Part shown: piece after piece, positions 32,269 through 39,997 of the stretch
Numbering within the stretch: position 1 is the first letter of the stretch
How the letters are laid out: each line of letters starts with the position of its first letter
Source of the DNA: JAAFJU01 sp043764895
GTDB taxonomy: Bacteria; Cyanobacteriota; Cyanobacteriia; Leptolyngbyales; Leptolyngbyaceae
Length of the DNA: 64,000 nucleotides
Assembly: GCA_043764895.1 (NCBI GenBank)
Contig: JAYUJY010000148.1
Coordinates: 5,262 to 69,261 of the forward strand
Reading direction: 5' to 3'
Translations under genes and position numbers: made by a program
Notes under the pieces: generated by a model
What the model was told of the DNA's origin: nothing
Database searches by the model: none
The model's input: the letters and a program-made list of their open reading frames with translations, nothing else

Positions 32269-35200
32269 CTATCTTGGCAGACGAATGGAAAATACCGTCC
32301 CTTGACCGATCGTAGACTCCACCTCTAGACTCCCACGATGTTTCTCAGCGACGATTTGACGAGCGATCGCAAGACCTAACCCTGTTCCTTTGCCGACTCC
32401 TTTAGTGGTGAAAAGATGATCAAAAATCTTGTTTTTCACCTCCTCTGACATGCCTTTCCCATTATCACTAATTCGTATTTCAACGTGATCGCCTAGAATT
32501 CCTGTCGTAATGGTGATCTGTTGTGGATCAGCTTCTAGTTGTTTAAACGTATATGCTTGTGCCGCTTCATCAAACATATCGATCGCATTTGCCAAGAGAT
32601 TCATGAAGACTTGGTTCAGTTGTCCAGGGAAGCATTCAATCTCTGAGACATCACCATACTGTTGAATGATTTCGATCGCAGGACGATGTTCGTTAGCTTT
32701 AAGTCGGTATTTGAGAATTAAAATGGTGCTATCTAAGCCTTCCTGCACGTTGGCCCGAACCGTGTATTCGGTATCCGCTCGGGAAAAGGTTCTTAGACTC
32801 GTGCTGATACCCTTAATTCGATCGGTTGCACCATTCATAGAACTCAGCAATTTAGGAAGATCTTCGACGAGAAACTCAAGATCAATCTCTTCAGCATTGT
32901 CCTGAATCGCTGTGACAGGCATAGGGTAATGGTTTTGATACAATTCGAGGTGGCCGAGCAAATCTTGAATGTAGTCTTTCGTATTCTTAATGCTGCCGTT
33001 GAGGAAGCCGATCGGATTATTGATTTCGTGAGCCACTCCAGCAACAAGATTGCCTAATGAGGCCATTTTTTCACTTTGAACCGTTTGCAGTTGAGACTGT
33101 TGAAGCTGCTGAACATAGGTATGAGCTTGTTGATACAGTCGAGAGTTCTCTAGAGAAATTGCTACTTGAGCACACAGAATATTCAAGACTTCAATGCGAT
33201 CGTTTGTAAATGCACCAATCGTAAGCTGGTTCTCTAAATATAAGATAGCCGTTAATTTACCCTGATGAAGAATGGGAGTACAGAGCAGGCTTTTGGGTCG
33301 TTGTTTCAAAACATAGTCATCGGTTGATAGCATAGGATGAAGTGCTGCATCAATAATAACAACAGATGTTAAATTTCGTCTGACACTATTGATCAAACTA
33401 TGCGGAACCTCCGTACTGTTCAATAATGCGATCGATGCGACTTTTACAGGTTGATCAATCATCGCCACAGCCTCCACAAACCATTGATGCTCGTGGTGCA
33501 TTAATAAGACTCCTTTATCAGCTCCAGCATTCTCAATAACCGTCTGGAGTAATTTTTCTAAGAGTTTGTCGAGTTGAATTTCACTGGACAGGGTTTGGGA
33601 GGCTTTGAGAACAGTTGAGAGGTCAAGCGTATTAGAAATACTAGTACTGCTAAAGGTGGAAGTGGCGGATCTAGAAAGGTGACAGGTCGAGAGAGGTCCG
33701 CTTGAAAAGATAGACTCGGCGACGGATACTGCCGATCGTTGCTGCTCTAAAATAACGGAGAGCAAGATCGGATATCGGCGTTCTAAATCCTGTATTTTTG
33801 CCTTTGCACCCCAACGAGCGTATCCGTAGTAGGCTTCTTGCATGTAGCTAGCGGCCACTTTCTCTTTGCCCCAATTTAAGTAGAATTTGGCTGCAAGTTC
33901 ATTAGCGATCGCTTCTTCTTGAAGATAACCATTGGCCTTTGCTCCGGCAATCGCTTGATCGTAAAGGTCAATGGCTTCGAGCGTTTGTCCCATGACGCGG
34001 CATTTTTCAGCATCGATCAAAAAGACCTTATGGCGATGATTTTTTGGAGCAAAGGAAGCCCACTTTTCCAGCTTTTTGTGATTCGATCGGACACTTTTTA
34101 AAATAACTTTGCGAATGTGCGATGACGCAGAGGGATAAATGGCTAGTCTAGCTAAAGATTCATAAAAGCAGTGTAAAACAGTGGGCAACAATGCAATAGA
34201 ACTTTCAAAGTAAGGTTTTGCAAAATCTGCGGCCTGAATAGACTCTAAAGGCTGATCAAACAAAAAGTGTAATTGCTGCTGACAAACGTGACTAAAAAAC
34301 AATCCACTTCCATCATTAGTCTCACGATGGACCGCGATCGCAGATTCAATTTGATAACTTTTACCGGATAACAGGCTGGGATTAGGTTCATGACCCAATA
34401 GATTTAAAGTCGCTTGATGATGAGTTTGGAGATAACTAAGAGCACTTTTCTGGTGGAAAGGTTCGATCGTCGAAATGAGTGATCGCGCTGTTTTTTCGAC
34501 ATCAGGCAAATAATGTCCACTCCAGTATTGGTTATAGGAATGAACAACCGCCGACCAAGCTGCATACTCCACATCGCCTGTTTCTAGTCCGATCTGATAG
34601 CTTTCGATAAGGAAAGGTGTTGTATCTTGAACGGGATCAGTCCAATGGCTGATGAAGGCATAGGTCATGAAAAAAGTCTGTGACTTTAAATTTTTCGCGT
34701 TACATTTCTCTAAAAGTTTTAGTGCCAGTTGTCCAAATTCATAACCCCCTTTAATGTCCATTACGATGCCGCACAATATCAAGCCATACCAAGCATAGGC
34801 AACCGCAGAAAGGGGTGTATTTCCATACCGTATCGATAAGTTGATCCGCTCAAAAACGAGAAGTGGCATCAACTTTGGCGCACCGATATAAGCCGCAGAC
34901 GCCGTACTGGACAAAATCCGCATTGCAGCCAATGCGTTGGGATCATCCATAACGGGTAAATCAATCAGTTGGGGTGTTTTCTTGTTACCTAAGATCAGCT
35001 TTGTTTTGGCTAGACCGAGCAATATCTGAACTTGGGTGGGTTCTGAGAGCAGCTTAATCCCAAACTGTTGGAGCACTTCAATCGCTTTCTTCACTGCATT
35101 CTGCATTTGACTTTGAGCGATATTAATCAAAATCTGAGTTTCATAGGCGCTCACTTTATCCAGTAAGTTTACGGCCTGATCTAAGATAGTTTCAATTCGT

Positions 35201-37668
35201 CGATCGGCTTGCTCAAAATTACTACAGAGATAAGCGACATTCGCAGCAAAATCATATAACTTCAACGTCAAACTATAGTTTTCTGTCCAATAGTTTTGCG
35301 GCAACCGTTCAATGGCCGCATCAATAAAAATCAATGCTGAATCAAATGCAGCAGAAGCTTTTGCAACTTCACTCGCCTGTAAATTAAGCAGGATAAATTC
35401 ATGTCGATCGGTGCGAGATTCAATGTACTCTGCTGCTAGATTAAGATGTCCGACAATCTCAAAAATTCTAGACTGTCGTTGAACCTCATTACTGCCTTTT
35501 AAAAGAAGTTTTCCGATCGTCAAATGAGTGGTCTTTTGCTCAACAAGTGGAATGAGAGAGTATGCAGCTTGTTGGACTCGATCGTGTAAGAATCGGTATT
35601 TCGGATTGATAATGGCTTGTTCATTGGCCTGTTCTGCCCCTTGAAAAAACTTATAAACTTGACTTGTCGGGAGAATCAAACCCTCCTGCAAGGCATTCCA
35701 AAGGGCAGAAGCAGCTTCATTTTTAGGTTGTTCTGAGACGATCGCGAGCGTGGCTAGATCAAATTCATTCCCAACACAAGCGGCTAGTTTTAGAACTTGC
35801 TGGGTTTCATTCGGTAATTTTTGGAGCTTTACCGCCATGAATTCAACTACATCATCTGTAAGTGCTAAGGCATTGACTTGAATAATGTCGCATTGCCAAT
35901 ATTGCAGCTCAACATTAAAGCTGATTTGGCCCTCTTCATAGAGCGCTTTCAAAAACTGAGTCGTGAAAAATGGATTGCCACGGGTTTTACGATCGACTAG
36001 TTCTGTGAGGGGTTGTGCAAGTTCTAATGAACAACTTAACGTGTCTGCAATGAGATGATTAGTATCGTTTAAAGCCAGCGAATTAAGGGTTATCGTATTG
36101 ACGATCGCATTTACTTTAATCAATTCTTCAATCATCAGACTAAAGGGATGAACGGGAGACACCTCATTATCTCGATAAGCACCCAATATCAGCAGATAGC
36201 CATTGTCGTTCATTAAGAGCTTGATCAACTGTAACGAAGCTAAGTCTGCCCACTGCAAGTCATCTAAAAATAACACTAGCGGATGTTCGACGGTCGTAAA
36301 GACTTCAATGAACTTCTGAAATAGCAGATTGAACCGATTCTGCGCCGCACTTCCAGAGAGTTCAAGGACGCTGGGCTGGGGACCAATGATTTGTTCTAAT
36401 TCCGGCATAACCTCTAACAAGACCCGTCCGTTCTCACCCACTGCCCCCAAAATATCAGCGTTCCATCGGGCCAGTTGATCGTCGGATTCAGATAGTAACT
36501 GTCCCATCAAATCGCGCAGGGCTTGCACAAAGGCAGAGAGTGGAATATTTCGATTGAACTGGTCGTATTTGCCCTTAATAAAGTAGCCCCGCTGACGCAC
36601 GATCGGCTTATGAACTTCATTAACAACAACAGTCTTCCCTATGCCTGAAGACCCAGCGACCAGCATCAACTCTGACGCACCATCTGCCACTCGATCGAAG
36701 GCATTGAGTAGGGTGTTGACTTCAACTGTACGACCGTAGAGTTTTTCGGGGATGATAAATCGATCGCTTAAATCTCGTTCTCCTAAGTTAAATTCAGCGA
36801 TCGCACCTGTGTCTTTCCACTGGGTCAGACAGCGTTCCAAATCATATTTAAAGCCGATCGCACTTTGATAGCGATCTTCGGCATTTTTGGCCATTAGTTT
36901 TGCAACGATTTCAGAAACCACTACTGGAACCTTGGGTGCAATATCCTTGACCTGAGGCGGCTGTTTTGCAAGATGACAATGGATTAATTCCATCGGGTCG
37001 GTCGATTGAAAGGGCAATTGCCCCGTCAGTAATTCAAAAAGCGTGACTCCTAGTGCATAAAAATCAGCCCGATAATCAATGCCGCGATTCATCCGTCCAG
37101 TTTGTTCTGGTGCAATATAGGCGAGCGTCCCTTCTAAGCCATTAGGATTTCTAATCTCCTGTGTTTCCTTCGGCAGCAGTGAAGCAATGCTAAAATCAAT
37201 TAACTTAACCTGTTTGGATTCGGGATGAATCAAGATATTAGCGGGTTTTACATCTTTGTGAATCACATGAGATCGGTGTAAATCATGCAAAATATCGGTC
37301 AGTGACAGCGCGATCGCAATGGTTTCAATGATAGATAAATCCTGCTTCTGACTGTAGTCTTGCAGCGAAACCCCGCCCCAGTCTTCCATGATGAGTGCGT
37401 AACTATTGCCACAAGGTTGGAGTTGATGGGGATGAACAATACCAGGAATATTAAGATTTTTCGTAATGGTATATTGATTCCGAAATTGCAAGAGTTCGTT
37501 GAAGCTTGGATACGCCTGATTGAGCACTTTAATCACGACCGATCGCTGATTTTCATCCTGAACCGCACGATATACATCGGTCCGCAAGCCGCGATACAGT
37601 CGTTCTACAATTGTGTAGCCTACGATATCCGGCAACGGTTGAGGAGAAATGTAGCTTGACTGGATCAT
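32269..37668 (-). CDS. Hybrid Ser/Thr kinase - AAA ATPase - GAF - histidine kinase
   Basis: 1799 residues. Ser/Thr kinase about 15-285 (IHKDVKPANILIH, LIDFSIASLL). Predicted AAA/STAND-like ATPase from about 325: P-loop AGSSGIGKTVVV, Walker B LVLFLDDLQWAD. A long helical TPR-like region spans about 700-1300. GAF domain about 1360-1510 (ENAGADKGVLLMHH). Histidine kinase: H-box LVAGVAHEINNPIGFLNGS, N-box QVFMNLLANAIDMF, G-boxes ISDNGKGMSEE and GKGTGLGLAIARQIV. This layout is a well-known cyanobacterial and fungal-like signalling type that links Ser/Thr and His phosphorylation. No response regulator adjoins it. Soluble by sequence; ligand and target unknown. Confidence 0.93.
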   Translation of the reverse strand: MIQSSYISPQPLPDIVGYTIVERLYRGLRTDVYRAVQDENQRSVVIKVLNQAYPSFNELLQFRNQYTITKNLNIPGIVHPHQLQPCGNSYALIMEDWGGVSLQDYSQKQDLSIIETIAIALSLTDILHDLHRSHVIHKDVKPANILIHPESKQVKLIDFSIASLLPKETQEIRNPNGLEGTLAYIAPEQTGRMNRGIDYRADFYALGVTLFELLTGQLPFQSTDPMELIHCHLAKQPPQVKDIAPKVPVVVSEIVAKLMAKNAEDRYQSAIGFKYDLERCLTQWKDTGAIAEFNLGERDLSDRFIIPEKLYGRTVEVNTLLNAFDRVADGASELMLVAGSSGIGKTVVVNEVHKPIVRQRGYFIKGKYDQFNRNIPLSAFVQALRDLMGQLLSESDDQLARWNADILGAVGENGRVLLEVMPELEQIIGPQPSVLELSGSAAQNRFNLLFQKFIEVFTTVEHPLVLFLDDLQWADLASLQLIKLLMNDNGYLLILGAYRDNEVSPVHPFSLMIEELIKVNAIVNTITLNSLALNDTNHLIADTLSCSLELAQPLTELVDRKTRGNPFFTTQFLKALYEEGQISFNVELQYWQCDIIQVNALALTDDVVEFMAVKLQKLPNETQQVLKLAACVGNEFDLATLAIVSEQPKNEAASALWNALQEGLILPTSQVYKFFQGAEQANEQAIINPKYRFLHDRVQQAAYSLIPLVEQKTTHLTIGKLLLKGSNEVQRQSRIFEIVGHLNLAAEYIESRTDRHEFILLNLQASEVAKASAAFDSALIFIDAAIERLPQNYWTENYSLTLKLYDFAANVAYLCSNFEQADRRIETILDQAVNLLDKVSAYETQILINIAQSQMQNAVKKAIEVLQQFGIKLLSEPTQVQILLGLAKTKLILGNKKTPQLIDLPVMDDPNALAAMRILSSTASAAYIGAPKLMPLLVFERINLSIRYGNTPLSAVAYAWYGLILCGIVMDIKGGYEFGQLALKLLEKCNAKNLKSQTFFMTYAFISHWTDPVQDTTPFLIESYQIGLETGDVEYAAWSAVVHSYNQYWSGHYLPDVEKTARSLISTIEPFHQKSALSYLQTHHQATLNLLGHEPNPSLLSGKSYQIESAIAVHRETNDGSGLFFSHVCQQQLHFLFDQPLESIQAADFAKPYFESSIALLPTVLHCFYESLARLAIYPSASSHIRKVILKSVRSNHKKLEKWASFAPKNHRHKVFLIDAEKCRVMGQTLEAIDLYDQAIAGAKANGYLQEEAIANELAAKFYLNWGKEKVAASYMQEAYYGYARWGAKAKIQDLERRYPILLSVILEQQRSAVSVAESIFSSGPLSTCHLSRSATSTFSSTSISNTLDLSTVLKASQTLSSEIQLDKLLEKLLQTVIENAGADKGVLLMHHEHQWFVEAVAMIDQPVKVASIALLNSTEVPHSLINSVRRNLTSVVIIDAALHPMLSTDDYVLKQRPKSLLCTPILHQGKLTAILYLENQLTIGAFTNDRIEVLNILCAQVAISLENSRLYQQAHTYVQQLQQSQLQTVQSEKMASLGNLVAGVAHEINNPIGFLNGSIKNTKDYIQDLLGHLELYQNHYPMPVTAIQDNAEEIDLEFLVEDLPKLLSSMNGATDRIKGISTSLRTFSRADTEYTVRANVQEGLDSTILILKYRLKANEHRPAIEIIQQYGDVSEIECFPGQLNQVFMNLLANAIDMFDEAAQAYTFKQLEADPQQITITTGILGDHVEIRISDNGKGMSEEVKNKIFDHLFTTKGVGKGTGLGLAIARQIVAEKHRGSLEVESTIGQGTVFSIRLPR

Positions 37669-37898
37669 GGTTTTGGAAATGGTTTTTAAATAATTTGGGT
37701 TACGCTATTCTAAGAGTTCCCAGCGAGATGGCGATCGCAGCAGCTTTCCCAAATGCCGCTCCTGTCGGGAATTGGGGACATTATGGTCAGAGGTGATTCA
37801 GAAGCGATTCAGAGACCATCCTCCGCTTGACGATCGGCCTTATTGTGCCTACTATGTAATTACTCCAGACGGATCAACCCCATAGGAATCATCTAAAC

Positions 37899-38171
37899 AT
37901 GAGCGTCGCCATTAGAACTCGCATCGTTCGGATCGGTAATTCTCAAGGAATTCGTATTCCCAAGCTTCTCTTGGAGCAAAGCGGTATTCAGACTGACGTT
38001 GAGATTGAGGTACAGGGCGATCATCTCACTATTCGCAGAGCGCCGCAGTTACGAGTGGGATGGGATGAAGCCTTTGCCGCTATGGCCGATCACCAGGATG
38101 ATGTCCTGATAGATAACGCCGTCAATGGCCAAAGTTTGACCGATTGGGAGCAGCACGAATGGGAATGGTAA
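37899..38171 (+). CDS. MazE/AbrB-type antitoxin
   Basis: 90 residues. SpoVT/AbrB swapped-hairpin DNA-binding domain: RTRIVRIGNSQGIRIPKLLL then VEIEVQGDHLTIR. The C-terminal tail rich in D/E/W (DDVLIDN ... WEQHEWEW) suits binding the basic MazF groove. The MazF gene starts 4 bases downstream. Confidence 0.92.
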   Translation: MSVAIRTRIVRIGNSQGIRIPKLLLEQSGIQTDVEIEVQGDHLTIRRAPQLRVGWDEAFAAMADHQDDVLIDNAVNGQSLTDWEQHEWEW

Positions 38172-38175
38172 CCGA

Positions 38176-38499
38176 ATGCTAGTCCAACGATTTGAGGTTT
38201 TTCTGGTCAACCTTGATCCGACGATCGGCCATGAAATACAAAAGACGCGCCCTTGCGTAGTGGTGTCTCCTAATGAGATGAATCGCAATATTGCAACAGT
38301 GATGATTGCGCCAATGACGACGAAAGGGCGAACCTATCCCACTCGGGTGATCTGTCAGTTTCAAGGCAAAGAGGGTCAGATTATTCTGGATCAACTTCGG
38401 ACCGTTGACAAAACCCGATTAGTCAAGAAAATTGGGGAGATTAGTCACCGGGAACAACGAATCGTGTTGGCAACGTTAGCAGAGATGTTTGCAGAATAG
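38176..38499 (+). CDS. MazF-type mRNA interferase toxin
   Basis: 107 residues of the PemK/MazF family: FEVFLVNLDPTIGHEIQKTR then PCVVVSPNEMN, VMIAPMT, the QIILDQLRTVDKTRLVKK core and a short terminal helix. The conserved R in the KTRP loop and the DQLRTVDKxRL segment are intact, so sequence-specific mRNA cleavage is expected. Partner of the adjacent MazE. Confidence 0.93.
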   Translation: MLVQRFEVFLVNLDPTIGHEIQKTRPCVVVSPNEMNRNIATVMIAPMTTKGRTYPTRVICQFQGKEGQIILDQLRTVDKTRLVKKIGEISHREQRIVLATLAEMFAE

Positions 38500-38628
38500 A
38501 TTTTTTCCCAGGCGACTTGATCAGACTCTAGAAGGCCCATAATAGCTCTTTTTCCCATTGCGATCGCTGCTAACGTCTCAACTGTTAAACTAAATCAAAA
38601 TCCAAGCCTTTACAGTTGGAGGAGTCCT

Positions 38629-38841
38629 ATGGCTAACGTTGTTGAAATCCCCTTAGAGTTGACTCGTTTCCAGCTTCCGGTTGGCGTCCAGCAGCGATTG
38701 AACTTTTTACTCGATCGCCAAGACGTTGGAGAATCCTTAACGATCGCAGAATTTTCCGAAGCGGAAGGATTAGTTGAACTGGCAGAATTTCTATCGTTGT
38801 TGCAATTGCGATCGAATCATCAAAAACTTGCGCTAAAATAG
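38629..38841 (+). CDS. Small hypothetical protein between two TA pairs
   Basis: 70 residues with a strong GGAGGAG ribosome-binding site 5-6 bases before the ATG. Content: VEIPLELTRFQLPVGVQQRL, then LNFLLDRQDVG and ESLTIAEFSEAEGLVELAEF. Soluble and mildly acidic; helix-rich second half. Not recognised with certainty; similar small cyanobacterial proteins occur beside TA genes. Could be a free-standing antitoxin-like protein. It is followed 31 bases later by parD. Confidence 0.7.
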   Translation: MANVVEIPLELTRFQLPVGVQQRLNFLLDRQDVGESLTIAEFSEAEGLVELAEFLSLLQLRSNHQKLALK

Positions 38842-38872
38842 CGACAACGTTTACTCTTAACCCAAACGGCTC

Positions 38873-39136
38873 ATGACCATTACCCTGACCGCAGAGCAAG
38901 AGCAATTTATTAATAGTCAACTAGCAACAGGCCATTACCAGTCCTCTGACGAAATCGTTCAAATTGCGTTTCAATTGTTTTCCGACCAAATGAACGATCC
39001 AATTTGGTTTGCTGAAATCGGTGAAAAAATTGACTCCGCAGATGCTTCACTCGCCCGTGGTGAAGGGATTCCCTTTGATGAGGCTATGAACCAAATTTTC
39101 GATCGATTTAAACAGGCGAGAAATAATCCAGAATGA
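38873..39136 (+). CDS. ParD-type antitoxin
   Basis: 87 residues. CopG/ParD opening MTITLTAEQEQFINSQLATG followed by HYQSSDEIVQIAFQLF, the RHH dimer core. The helical tail (ARGEGIPFDEAMNQIFDRFK) binds ParE. Overlaps the parE start by 4 bases (ATGA). Confidence 0.9.
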   Translation: MTITLTAEQEQFINSQLATGHYQSSDEIVQIAFQLFSDQMNDPIWFAEIGEKIDSADASLARGEGIPFDEAMNQIFDRFKQARNNPE

Positions 39137-39432
39137 GATCCCTGATCATCTCCCCTGAAGCGACTCAGGATTTAAACAACATCGCTGACTACTTCATGCC
39201 CCTGAACTATGAGGTAGGAGAACGCCTGTTTCAGCGATTTAATCAACGATGCAAACAATTAGCAACGTTCCCAAATTCAGGGCGTAGTTATGCTAATTTT
39301 CGGCAGGGATTGAGGGGATTATCGTTTGAAGGGTACATCATCTTCTATCGTGTTACTGAGGAGAGGTTGACCATCGTTAGAGTGGTTAGTGGTCGTCAGG
39401 ACTTATCCAAAGTTTTCAGTAGTGATGAATAG
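39133..39432 (+). CDS. ParE/RelE-type toxin
   Basis: 99 residues of the RelE/ParE superfamily: LIISPEATQDLNNIADYFMP, FPNSGRSYANFRQGLRGLSF, YIIFYRVTEERLTIVRVVSG and RQDLSKVF. The arginines and the YRV strand of the family are present. ParE members usually poison DNA gyrase, but the fold alone does not distinguish ParE from RelE action. Confidence 0.9.
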   Translation: MRSLIISPEATQDLNNIADYFMPLNYEVGERLFQRFNQRCKQLATFPNSGRSYANFRQGLRGLSFEGYIIFYRVTEERLTIVRVVSGRQDLSKVFSSDE

Positions 39433-39619
39433 TCGCCTTATGGCTTCGAGATGATTCAGCGATCGACACAACCGATGGTCTACGACCAACCAGAGATGAT
39501 CGCACTACACACCCATAGCTTCTGGCGATTTTTGTAAGTCATCGATCGATCGCCCGGATTTATTAGATTTTGTGGGTAAAATTAGGGGTGGCTTGTTTTT
39601 GTAATGCTGGGGCGATCGG

Positions 39620-39994
39620 ATGATGAGTGATGACTTGGTTTCATTGGAGTTGAATTTTCAGGATGATGGACCGGAAGCAAAGCAGGAACAGCTTACGGTG
39701 AGCCTTTATCAGCAGTTGCAAAAGGTACCGGGATTGACGATCGATCGGGTGGCGGAAGTTGCACCGGATGGGTCTCGTTCGTCTGGGCGGTTTTTGTGGG
39801 GACTGTTGCAGGCGGAAGTGGGGATTCCAGGGTTTAAGGATTTGTTTGGGTTTCTGGGCGATCGGTTGGGTGATAAGCCTATTGTGATTAAGGTGAAGTT
39901 CCCGGATGGGCGCGTTTTTGAGATAGTGGCGCATAGTCGGGCTGAGTTGGCAGCAGCGCGGGAAACTCTTGAAGCGATGGCGAAGATTAAGTAA
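39620..39994 (+). CDS. EACC1-like effector-associated component
   Basis: 124 residues. The pattern is strand-helix (LVSLELNFQDD, QLTVSLYQQLQKVPGLTIDR), a loop and hydrophobic helix (FLWGLLQAEVGIPGFKDLF), then strand-strand-helix (IVIKVKFPDGRVFEIVA, SRAELAAARETLEAMAKI). This matches my knowledge of the effector-associated constant component 1 (EACC1) domain, a small protein routinely encoded before caspase, trypsin or STAND effectors in bacterial conflict systems. The caspase gene begins 3 bases after its stop. Probably an adaptor. The assignment rests on layout plus context, so a profile search should confirm it. Confidence 0.65.
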   Translation: MMSDDLVSLELNFQDDGPEAKQEQLTVSLYQQLQKVPGLTIDRVAEVAPDGSRSSGRFLWGLLQAEVGIPGFKDLFGFLGDRLGDKPIVIKVKFPDGRVFEIVAHSRAELAAARETLEAMAKIK

Positions 39995-39997
39995 GCG

